Below are positions 22,401 through 34,400 of a stretch of DNA of 64,000 nucleotides, piece by piece. The stretch covers positions 2,418,001-2,482,000 of the forward strand of contig CAUEEP010000939.1 in NCBI GenBank assembly GCA_958450365.1. Direction: 5' to 3'. The notes beneath the pieces were generated by a model. It ran no database searches. It was not told the DNA's origin and saw only the letters and a program-made list of their open reading frames with translations. Each line of letters starts with the position of its first letter. Position 1 is the first letter of the stretch. The translations under genes and the position numbers were made by a program. Source of the stretch: Mesorhabditis belari (Eukaryota; Nematoda; Chromadorea; Rhabditida; Rhabditidae).

Positions 22401-25400
22401 ATTAAAAACGAATCGATTTCGCTTAAAGATACAACAATGAGCCCCCACCAAAGGCTTCGTTCACTTTTAACTTTTTAAACAAACTAATATTTCATCCGGT
22501 TTAATTACCCAAGTTGTTTGCTACTTTTAGTTTAAACACTTACACTTGTACAGCGTCAAACGAGTCCTCAGCTGTTCGATTCATCGGATGATTGAATGTA
22601 ACGATGCCCAAATTGTCAATCTTGTTAGCTAAAAAAGAGATTTGGTTACGAGCTACGAGAGGTTACAGCTACGAGAGGTTACAGCTTACAAAAAACTCAC
22701 CCAATTCCGGATTCTCAACAGCAACTGCTCTCAAAATCGCATTACTAATCGCATTATAATAAATCGGTAACGAAGGCCAAACTTTATTGTTAAACCAAAT
22801 CTAAACAAACAATTTTTAGATACAATTTCAACAACTTCAACTTTCACTTACTTTCACATTCTCTTTTGTATCTTGATTCGCAAAGATATTAGCGATTACT
22901 TGTTCCAAAGTATAATTAGCAGTGAATGTGTCATTAACCTGTAGAAATTGAATGTGAAATTTTGAAAATCAAAAAGCAAACCATTGTCGAATTTCCTTCC
23001 CAAAGTGAACCGTTCAGTCCGAGTTCGATGCCAGCTAGGGAAAGCTGGGTTATCTAAAATTAAGAATGTTTTCTTAATTTTGTTTGGAACCGTATTGGGA
23101 CCGTATTGGAACCGTATTAGATCAAAATAGGAACCGTATTGGAACCGTGTTGGAACCGTGTTGGAACCTTATTGGAACCGTATTAGATCAAAATAGGAGC
23201 CGAATTGGAACCGTATTGGAACCGTATTGGAACCGTATTAGATCAAAATAGGAACCGTGTTGGAACCGTATTAGATCAAAATAGGAACCGTATTGGAACC
23301 TTATTGGAACCTTATTGGAACCTTATTGGAACCGTATTGGAACCGTATTGGAACCGTATTGGAACCGTATTGGAACCGTATCCAATCACTCACGACTTTT
23401 AAATACAATTACGATAGTTCAATCTGTAAATAAACTACAAAGATCTTCATTAACAAAAAATGAAAAAAAAGATCCCCTTACCGTGTCATTGAATCCATCG
23501 AGCACTTCTCTAATATTTTCTTGATCCGCTTGCATATTCTCATGTCCCAACGACCAGCCACCAATTCTTAAACAAGTCATTTTTCTTTAGGAATTTTTTT
23601 TCTCAAACATTGCATGCATATTCTCGTAGCTGTGAACGAATCTCGTGATGAGGCGATATTGAGAAATATTTCTGCCCGACAAATCCCGAATCACATCGGT
23701 TGTGTTTGCCGAGAGGAAAGTCGGCAGATCATCGATCGGATAGTCATCCTAAATACGATAATAGTAAAGCTATAATATAATCAGCTTTTCTATATAATAT
23801 GAGCTATATAAAAGCCCTATATAAATGCGCTATATAATATACGCTATATAAAAGCGCTATATAATAAATAATAAAACTTTAACTATAACTAGCTAAGATG
23901 CGTTTCTCGTATGCTATTTGCTTACTGCATCTTTACAATTTTGTTTTTTCAAACGCTTTTTAAAAATAATGTCGAAACCAACATAATTTCTATTTTTACT
24001 ATTAAAAAAGCTTAACCCTTTCTCTGCTAAATGGCTTTTGAGAAATTCTTGGAAATAATTATTTTTGTGGATTTTCACAAAGGCGCAAAAGCGAGCACCC
24101 AAAACTGCTCAAACGCCAAAGTCAAAGCGATTTGGACACTTTCTTCAATACAAACCTATTTTAATGTCAAAGTAAAAAAGATAGAGCTCATTTGATTGCA
24201 TAAGTCTGTAAAATTTCAAAACGATCCCTTCAGCGATTTTCTTTAAAAAAAGCAATTGAAAATTTTACAGAAAAAATGCGTTTTTTTTCGAGTTGAATCG
24301 AGCTTTGGAGATCTGCTCTTTTATAGATCTGCGGCTGCCGGTTTTACCTGTGTACACGTCCATCCCACATGTGGATCACAGCCACATGAGAAATCGACAT
24401 TGTACGGAATATCGTCGAGATTCGCTCCTTCAAGAACAAAAGTGTCATTCGGTGATTGGGGTCGATAGCAAGTTGGATTGAATTGTCTGAAATCAAACTG
24501 ATCACCGAGAAAAGATCTCCAAAGGTGCATGCTGGTTCCGAGAGCGTCTTCCTCTCAATCAATGTATTCTAAAACGTGTAAACTTTCAAAAACTACCGTA
24601 ATTGTAATAGTTTTTTGAAAGTTTACACGTTTTAGAAAACATTTCGAAGAATACACTCTATTGCATTCATTAGCGATTGAACTGAAAATTGATTTACCAA
24701 CACTAAATCGAGACTACGATTAGTAAACCAAAATAAGATTCGAACTAAAACTTTTACAGCCAAAAAACAAAAGGATTTGTTTAACAAGCAACTAATACGC
24801 AGGAATGCTTAAAAACCAATTTTCTCTAGCCAGAATTTCGATGTTTTTGGGAGAATCGCTAGAGCTTTGTCCAAAAGCGCCCAATAAAATTAAATCCAAA
24901 GAAGAAAATTTAGCAAAATCTCCAGGCTAAATCATGGTTACAATGAAAGAAAAAGAGATGCAAAGAAAAAAACTCCCATATAAAAAATCTATATGGCAAA
25001 AAAAGAAGCAGAACAAAAAGGCCCGCGGGATTGAACCCTAAGACCCTCCGACTAAGAAACAAGGCCATTAGCCATTTGGCCATGGCGGTCGCATGGGGAA
25101 GGCTCAAAAAGCCGTGAAAAAATGTATTTTTTTACGTGTCCTATGTAAACCAATACGGAGAATCGATTGGCGGTTGTTAGAAGTTTCTTGGATAACGGCT
25201 AATAGTCTAAAACCTCTGCTAATAGTCTAAAATCTCTGCTAACAGTCTAAAACCTCTAAAGCATCTAAATCTCCCGAAATTTTCTCAAAAAAAGCAAATT
25301 TTTTCGAGTAAATTTGATTTTAGAAAAATCTCATTGTAGCCATGATGTAGTCTAAAGATTTTGCTAAATTTTCTTCTTTGAGTGTAAATTGAGTGAGCGC

Positions 25401-28400
25401 TTCTGGACAAAGCTCTAGCGATTCTCCCAAAAAAAAACATCGAAATTCTGGCTACGGCCTGACTTGGCTTATAGTTTTTAGCTTTTTTGAAACATCCCTG
25501 ATCATAAGCATCCAGATAATAAGCATAATAAGCTATACAAAAAAGGATAAAACTAACAGTGATGATATTTTCCTTCCCAATTCTCCTCCCGCATCTCTCC
25601 CGTCGAATTTGTAGTTCATCTTTGCGATTAAACTCTCATTGTTTTTCGATCGTGAAGCTTCATTTGTGAAGAAAGCCTCTCTAAAATGTGACAAACACGT
25701 ACAGAAATGACGAAACGACATTTAGAAAGCCAAAAATTTCCCGAAAACATCATCCCAAGACAAGGACAAATTAGCGCTTTTCATACTAGTACGGTAAGCT
25801 TTTAAAGAAAGTCTTCGAGTTGTTTTTTTTTTGCTTAAAAGCTTGACTTTTAGACAACGGACAAGTTTCATTGACTATATAGCAAAAATAACTAAAAACC
25901 AAAGATTTCTAAGTGCGTAACGACATAAATATAATTCAGAACCAAGGAAAACACTTAACTACAATGTTCTACACTCTTTCTTACTCAATCTCGGTGCTAT
26001 TTTCGACTTGGTGAGGCGCCGATGCGTTTGTAATGAGGCTAAATGGGAAGCACATTTTGGACGAATAAAGGTTGAAATAGTTGGAGAATAGGAATCCAAG
26101 CACTTTGCAACTTTGTAACTAATCAGTAATCAGTAAGGATTACGGTAAGAATAAAGATAAAGATAAAGACTACTGTAGCTATATAAATCTTGATTCTTTT
26201 AATCTTTCACTCACTCAATCGTGTATGGCAAACAGCGTACACCAACACCGGGATCATGTTGAAATGTGGACACAAGTCTGTCCGGCCATCCCGTTTCGTT
26301 CGTTCGTTCGCTCATAATACTCAAATAACTCTCGGATCCATCACCGAATAAAGCTGTTGTTAGAATGAGTGGTGGAGCCGTGATAATATTTGCCCATCGT
26401 CCGTAAACTTTTGGATTTGCCACATATTTTGCGTACATTTCTGCACTGAAGAGGAGCACAATTGGTAACAAGATCTGAAAAGTCGACTCGTAAAACGATT
26501 TGCAGTTGAATCTACAATCAACACCTATTTACGAAGCATTTTTTGCTAGAGTCTGTCCTGTCTGTCTTTCTGTCTTGTCCTACTGTAGTCACGGCCTTTT
26601 TCTTCCTTTGTGGCCATTTTTATTCATTTTTCACTGAATTATTGTTTGTATCGGTAAAATTTCGTTTTTTTTTGATCACATTCAAGACGCACAAGTTATC
26701 AATCACGCGCAATTTTAAATACAAGTACAAATCGCTAGGAAACTCCTTTAGTTTCTAAATTTTACCTGGAAAAACACGGATTTCAAGCTCCTTCGAGTGT
26801 AGAGAGTTTTCGCGGCAAAGAGAGCTTTTGCGTGAGCGAGTGACAGACGCCAATAGGAATTGTCCAAGGGAATATTCGTTTCTAAAAGATTTACTCCAAT
26901 ATGTACTTACAATTAGCTTAGTATTAGCACTTACTAGACATCGAAAAATTCCAATCCTACTCTAATTCCACCTTCGTTTTCTTGGCCGTTTCTTGACCAA
27001 TTGCTCTGAAACTTTGTCTACCGGCTGTCGATTTCTATCTGTAGACGAAATTTCAGAGCAATCGGCCAAGAAAACGAAGATGGAATTAGGTTCGGATTGG
27101 AATTTTCCCATGTCTAGTATTTACCGTATTTTTCCTAATAGTATGACATGCCCAGAGGAGCATCGCGTAGTCGTTGCTTTCAAAAGCTAGCGTTTTACCA
27201 AACTAGCTAATATTGATATCTTTCCTAACAGAATCAACCCAAAAATAGATATATAAAATAAAAGATAGGCAAGATCTGGTGGTTCCAAAATTGAAAAGTT
27301 TTCGAGAATGATTTGGTTGGGAGGAATACCGTAGGCGAGTTTATAAGCTCTAAGCTAGAGATGGCCACTATAAACTACAAAAATAGCGAACTGTCACACT
27401 ACAAACGCTTCTAACTTGCTTCAAATCTACGGGATTGAAATGATCTATAGCTCAAAAAATAGGGAATCTCAAGAGCTTTCGAATGGACTAAAGTATACTC
27501 AAAAATATCAATGCTAAAAAAGTTACAGTGGTTTGTAGTCCTGACCGTACTCGCACGTAGTCGAAGCGATCGAGTCTTTTCTTTAGCGAACTTTCTTTAG
27601 CATTGTTATTTTGGGTGTGCTTTAGTTCATTCAAAAGCTCTTGAGATTCCCTATTTTTTGAGCTATAGTTCGTGTCAATCCGGTAGATTTGAAGCAAGTT
27701 AGAAGCGTTTGTAGTTTACGTTCGTAGTTTACGTTTGTAGTTTACGTTTGTAGTTTGTAGTGCCCATGTTGTCTAAATTTCTCTAAGCCATACCCAGCCA
27801 CGGATCTTCCTTTTCATTGATGTACTGAGCTGCGGCTCCATTAGGCACAACTTCTGTTCCTAAAAGATATTCAGTTTAAACAATATTTCCTATACTCACC
27901 ATTCGGTCCAATGATCAGCGTCTCTCCATCGTCCACAGTTCTCTTCTAAAAACAAATTGTCATATCTTTTTAAGTATTACATATCTAATAGGGCAAATTA
28001 GGTATCAAGTCTTCAGGCGGTAAAACTATTCTTGAAAAAAAAACACTGTACAACAATGAGAAACGACACAAAATGAAGCTTTTTTTGGCTAGACTTTTTG
28101 CGAAATCTTACCGGCATGTAAAATCGTTTTCTCTGGAAAATTTATAGAGTAGCACAAGACGAATAGAGTTAGAAGTGATCTTTAAATTGAAATCAAACCT
28201 TGCAATTGCAGCATAAATACTCGAACCATCGTTGGAAGCGTCCTTTCTCTTTGCGAAGCTCGTACTCGTTTTGGGGAGCCAGGTTGACAAAGATCTGAAG
28301 TTTTTTTTTAGTTCTTATAGCTCGTATGAGATGTGTAAACCTAGCAAGGCTTAAGATTACGGTAGTTTACGAAAGAAAAGCAACTTTTTTTCTTCAAAAG

Positions 28401-31400
28401 TGCATTTTCTAAGCCGATTTTTTGCGTAGATTACAAATTTCATAGTCGCAGCTGGGGAAAATGCATTTTTGATCAACTTTTAGAGGCTTAAAGTCGCTAT
28501 CTCTATAGTGTACTTCGCTGTAATGTTTCTATAAGAGCTCAAATGAGCCTTTTTCTTTCCAAAAAGACTTTTTCTGAGGTAATTTAGAGTCCTACGTGCA
28601 ATTCTAACCAAATTCAAGTCGAAAATTTTGCGAAATCTTCACATGTGGTTTCCCACATGGGTGAAAACCATGGGAAATTCGAAATTTTGCTATTTTCATG
28701 TTGTGGACACTCAATTAACCAAAAGAATGCATCTTTGCATGTCGAAAAAATTCTCCGAGGCCTTAGATGGGCTACAAGCCCGCAGTGAAGTATACTGTAG
28801 AGACGGCGTCTTTGGTTCCCGAAAGTTGGTTTAAAACGCATCTCTGCCACTATGAAATTCGTAACCTACATAAAAAAACTACCCTAGCAAAAGGACTTTT
28901 GAAAAAAAGTATCCCAAAAGTAACCTAAAGCGTTTTCGAAAGGTTATCGGACATTTGAAACGCGCCCCACCCCCTTTGCTATTGGCAATCTAACTTTGAG
29001 CTCAAATATCTCGTTGTTGGGCTGTCTAATTTAGATATTTTTCGTATCATTAGATGCGCCAATTCTTTCTCTGTCGATTGGTACAAAAACTATTTAAATT
29101 GAACAGTCAAACACCAAGATATTTGAGCTCAAAGTTAGATCGTCAATGGCAAAGGGCGCGGGGCGTATCAAATGTCCGATAGCCTTTTCGAAAAGGGACA
29201 CTTTGGCAAAAGTATCGTAAGCTCAAAATAACTATACCTGTTGTAAAGATGGTGCTTGAACGCCATAACCAGCACATCCATAGTCAATCATCCGCGAGTC
29301 CAATATCTAAATTTAGCTGATCAATCTAGAATTGATAGCTGAATACCTCAAAGAATCTCTGCAAATCTTCACTCGGCGTATCAATTGGGATCAAATAGAT
29401 AATCTGGAAAGAGAAATTGCACAATTTTCGAACCAAACTCACTTCTTCATCGGTTTCCTCAACGAATTTGCAATGAACTCCATCAATTTCATCGATTTTC
29501 TTGATTGCACTCGTGTCGAGGTCCTTTTTCTAAACAATTCAATCAGTTTTGGTACTAGTTAAGTCGAATTAGATAAATTTACACATTGTAAAGTAGAATT
29601 AAAGTAGAATTAAAGTAGAATTGTAGAACTTGCCTTGACAAGTGTCAGTGTATAACTGTGCCCATGTTTCCTCTTCAAATAAACACTGCTGCCAAGAGCC
29701 TGAATTGGAAATTTCACGAATTCCATTATTATTCATCAAAACCTTCAGCCTTCCCTCAGACAAAATTGCAATTCGATCGGAGAGTACATCGGCTTCATCC
29801 ATGTGATGGGTGGATAAAAGAATTGTGCGCCCTAAAATTAAATTGTGAAAAACTAGAAAAATCTTCCCTTTACCTTCTTTATGTTTCAACAACAATTTCC
29901 AGATGTCTTTTCTCGAGTTCACATCAACCTGAACATTGCCTTTTTTTTGGTATGAAAATGCAAGTTTACCCCAGCTGTTGGCTCATCAAGAATCACAAAT
30001 TTCGAGCCACCAATGAGAGCGATTCCGATCGAAAGCCGTCTCTTCATCCCACCTAGATAAAGAAAATTTATTTTACTCTACTATCTGTTTATTTCAAATG
30101 TCTATTTACTATTTACAAGTCAATATTTTAGTTACAATTCTCTACTTTTAATTACAATTCTCTACTTTTAATAGGATCTAACCTGATAACGTTGCCGCGA
30201 GTTTATCCTTTTTATCCCAAAGCGCCACACTGTCCAAAATCTCGTTGACCTCGTTTTGAAGGTCCTAAAATTGCTGTTAGAAAGTCATTTTTGATAATTT
30301 TTTTTACCTTCTCCTCGACTCCTTTCAATGACGCATAGAATTCAAGTTGTTCTTGGACGGTTAAGCTAAAAGAAAGCACGTTAAGCAACAATAAATCAAC
30401 CAACTGTGCAAAAAGAACATTATGTTGAGGACAAATGCCAAGAACATCTCGGACACCACGAATGTTTCGACGAATATCATGACCGTAGATCTGAAAAGAA
30501 GATTTGAAATTGAGAATTTGAAAAGCTGAAAGTAACAAAAGCTTTAATGAATATTGAATCTTTTAGCTTTTAGCTAACTAGATAGCTTTTAGGGATTTTT
30601 CAACCAGACCAAGCCAGAAGCCAGGCTCAAATCTGTCCCCTCTTTAGCCGACCAAAGAATTTTTGTGGGTGAGAGCTTGATTCATAAAATTACTTTAGAC
30701 ACAGGTAGCTTTTAATTTAGCTTTTAATTTAAAACATACCCTTGCTGTACCATGACTTGGACCATATAAACCACAGAGCAATGACCTGAAAAAAGCTCAT
30801 CAAAAAAAAAGTCATGGTTTGCAGTAGCGTTTAAAATGATTTAGTCGATGGTATTTTTTTTCTCTTTGTGAGATATCGATTCAAACAAAAACAAAGTTGT
30901 ACTTTGATCCGTTTCTAGTATTATGAGCCTAAAAGCTCTTATCTAGTTCGAGTTCTTACCATCAACATTTTTAATTCTTCTGAGCTCGACGCAAGGTCAA
31001 ATTTTTCAACTTTTTAACTTCCAGTTTAACTTTTAACTAACTTCTAACCATTTTTGAGCAAATCTGACCTCAAATTCCTATTCTCTATGTATTTTTCGAA
31101 AAGATTTCGCGAAAAGACGAGGCGAGCACACAGTTTCAAAAAAGTTCAAAAAAAAAGGTCAAAAATGATCAAAAAAAGGCAAAAATGATCAAAAAAAGGT
31201 CAAAAATGATCAAAAAGCTGTCAAAAACGCTCACAAATGGCCAAAAATGGCCTTTTTTGAAGAGCTGTGTGCGCGCTGAACCAAAATCTTTTTGGAAAGT
31301 ACTTTTTTAGACTAAAAAAAGACTGGGCCGTTCACCTGCCGATGATTCAATATAACAACAATAAAGAAAACACTATTATATGCCTAAATAAATTAGATTT

Positions 31401-34400
31401 GCATCATTTCACATTTTTACACAATTGATTCGATAAATTCTTAATCAAACGTAAGACATACATTGTAGTCGTTTTCCCAGCTCCATTGTGTCCAAGTAAG
31501 GCGGTGATTTGTCCCTCATACAGTCGTAAAGAGAGATCATCAAGCTGAAAGAACAGTTGCTTTACTGGCTTTTACAAAATTCCAACCGCTTTCACGTCAT
31601 TGTTCGAATAGACTTTTGATAAATGTTGGATATTCACTTGATATGTGCCTTCATTTGGTTCTGCTTCAAAGCCAAGTGCCGCTGAAAGGAAGGTTTGAAA
31701 AGTTTTGCCGTACAGTTAGCTATTTTATCAGTTCCATCAGTAGCATTTTTTAAGTAGTACGATTAAAAGTAAAACTTACGATCATATAAAGTATCATTTA
31801 CTGTGCCACCATTCTCCACTTCAGTCAAGACCCGTCTTGACGCTAATCTTGGCATCCAATACCGTAAAGTGAATGGGAAATACCAGCGTTGACCAACTCC
31901 GTAAACTCCTGGAAATGCATAGCTGATAACAACGAAGTGAAGAAATTGGCAAAAAAAAAAAAGTAGATTTCTGGGGAGGGGATTGAACCCTCGAACCCCA
32001 ACCTCGAACCTTTTGCTTTCAAGGCAATTGCTCTAACCACTGAGCTATCCGGTACCTTAACTTGTCAAGAGAAAGAGCAAAGGAAGCATGAAAGAGAAAG
32101 CCGAAAAAGCCCATACAGACGGACAGACATAAATCTATACAATATTTTAAAAAAAGCTGTGCCTGTCTGCCTGTGCGCACTACTCCTCCGCGCCCAGTGG
32201 GCCGTTTCAAATGACTTATAGTTAGTTTGGCTTAGAATTTCATGTAGTTATGCAACATGTTTTTAAAATCTTGAAAAACCAAAAGTGTTGACGCGGGTGG
32301 GAGTCGAACCCGGGTCGTGTAGAGACAAGTGCGCTCGCACTGCGCCAGCGGCTAAAACCGAGTGACCGAGTGGTTAACGCACGCTTCTCTCAAACGAACG
32401 GAAGAAAGGTCGCGGGTTCGACTCCTCTCCCCGTCAATTCTTTTGCTTTTTTTTTTGCTAGCACATACCCGGAAACAACGCCGAGATATACCAAGAAAGA
32501 ATCGAGAATAGGAAAATGTGCACAACGAGAGCCACCAGACATTCCCACATCTTCACGTCGAATTCTAAAATAGACACCCGATTGCCTTGGATTTTTCGTT
32601 TTCTAAAGGTTGTTAACTTTCGAAAAACTACCGTAATCTTATCTTGGCTCTATCTTTTTCTCCAATTTTCTTAAATTCTATCCAACATACGTTCAATTTG
32701 CATATGTCCCAAATCTTTCCATCCGGCCGCATCTTCTTTATTCGCTTCACCCAACATTTTGAATGCATAACCGATTGCCGTTTGTGGTAATAAAAGCTAA
32801 ATATTTGATTATAAATTGATTCTTTTAGCAAAATACCGTCACTTTCGCATAAAGCGAACTGTTGATATTCTTTGAGAGCATAAAAGGAAATGAGAAAAGC
32901 AAAACGATAAATGCTGTGGTGGCGGTGGCAATGTTTGAGCTCCTAAAAGAGAAACTCTGTCAGAGTTTATAGATTTTAGATTTTAGTGATAGTAATCATT
33001 ACACAAAAGTTTTCAAATTTCTCCAAAACTCACGAGAAAAACGTCGTTATCAATAATGATAGAGCTATAGAAGAAAGTGCGAAAAGCATCAAAACCATGA
33101 AAATGATGAAGAAATTCGTGTGACCCAGGAGATTTCCGATCTGAAAGACTTAAAGTAGAGATGTTTATCATTAACAAGTTTAATATTATAACAATACAAT
33201 GATTGAAAGCCTTATCAATACCTCACCAATGCTTTATAATGTCATGATAGTTACAAAAACATCAAATTGTTCAAAAAAATACCAAATTTACTTGCAAAAC
33301 CATAGAGTTTAACATTTTTTCTTTCTCTTTTCAATTTTTAAAACCAGACTTAGCTGAAAGCAACTTTGAAACTTAAAATAATTTAGTTTTTTTGTAATAA
33401 AAGCCGCTCTTTGTGCAAGATTTACCTAAAAATTTGAAATATAATAATAAAATTCGACGTTTTAATAAAAATAATTGGTATTTAGACTTTCAAAAAAAAA
33501 ATTTTGAAGCTTTTTATACAAAACTGGCGCAACAAAGTGTTTTATCATTATATATTTATTTATTATTTCAAAGTTTTAGGTAGATATTGCACAAACAGTG
33601 GCTTTTATTACAAAAAAACTAAATTATGCTAAGTCTTTGTCCACTACTGTATCTAATGTTGCGCTTAATGCGTCGTTTTGGCGTTTTGGCTTTCTAAGAC
33701 TAAGCTGAAAAACAACAATTAATCTACACATAATTTAACAAATAGAAGAACCGTAATACTTTTTAATGAGTTTGACAACCCTAGTCGAGCAGTGCGAAAA
33801 ATGCTATGCGATACGATGCCGAAAACTAGTTAAATTCTAATTTGGTCTAAAATATCGTCTTTTCCGTCTTTTTCCGCATTAATACATTTTCAGAGTTCTT
33901 TAATATAAAATTACTGCTTTTTGAGCTCCATTATCGCAAATGTGAGCTTATCTTGGCTACCAAAGTGAGCATTTTTGACAAATTTCTTTTTTTTTTCGAG
34001 CAATCAAGCTTAAATTCTTATATGAAATGAAATGAAGTTTTAAATTTTTACAAAAACTCATGAATCTAGTGAAAAAATGTCTGTAGATTTTAAATATCTA
34101 AAGGAAACTCTTTTGGTTTTTAAGAAAATCATTGTTTTGTCGAGCGCAACACTATATATTCCGCACTATAATGGTTGTAAGTGATTGATAAGGGTTTAGT
34201 CTAGATATTTGTCTTGATATTGTTAAAGTCTTGGTAATTATGTCTAATCTACATCAAAATATTACCCATAAAATGAGCGAGATGACGAGCACGGAGATCG
34301 TGTTAAGCACAAAGGAAATGAAAGCCCAAGAAAGGAAATGAATCGTGTCACCCAAACCCATGATTCGCATCAACTCCTAAAGAAAAGGATTTAACAATTG

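Larger units (their letters stand above)
17957..26881 (-). other. ABCA part 5: transmembrane domain 2 (exons 43-60)
   Basis: Exons: 26766-26881, 26215-26474, 25558-25680, 24348-24486, 23609-23748, 23482-23566, 22982-23053, 22852-22938, 22701-22800, 22544-22628, 22119-22209, 21988-22069, 20521-20639, 20291-20435, 19928-20016, 19410-19456, 18244-18335, 17957-18021. It starts [20 protein letters not shown], the basic lead into TM7, then [15 protein letters not shown]. The luminal loop has NPTCYRP and [11 protein letters not shown]. Later helices include [20 protein letters not shown] and [11 protein letters not shown]. Exon 52 (85 bases) and exon 53 (91 bases) do not join in phase: exon 53 needs one carried base while the best donor leaves two. 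Confidence 0.8.
27330..29529 (-). other. ABCA part 4: post-NBD1 regulatory linker (exons 35-42)
   Basis: Exons: 29443-29529, 29347-29403, 29238-29306, 28199-28294, 28112-28132, 27900-27945, 27794-27859, 27330-27347. Charged and Cys-rich segment ([32 protein letters not shown]). Exon 39 is only 21 bases and exon 42 only 18 bases. Exon 42 (AYKLAYE at the junctions) is inferred from phase and could be placed differently. Introns here carry two foldback elements. Confidence 0.7.

Noticed and set aside
24256..24562. Several overlapping ORFs near 24.3-24.5 kb as separate genes
   Set aside because: They are other-frame shadows of ABCA exon 46 (24348-24486).
27040..27118. Exon in plus-strand ORF with [14 protein letters not shown]
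   Set aside because: The stretch is one arm of a foldback element in an ABCA intron; the other arm gives an equivalent open frame.
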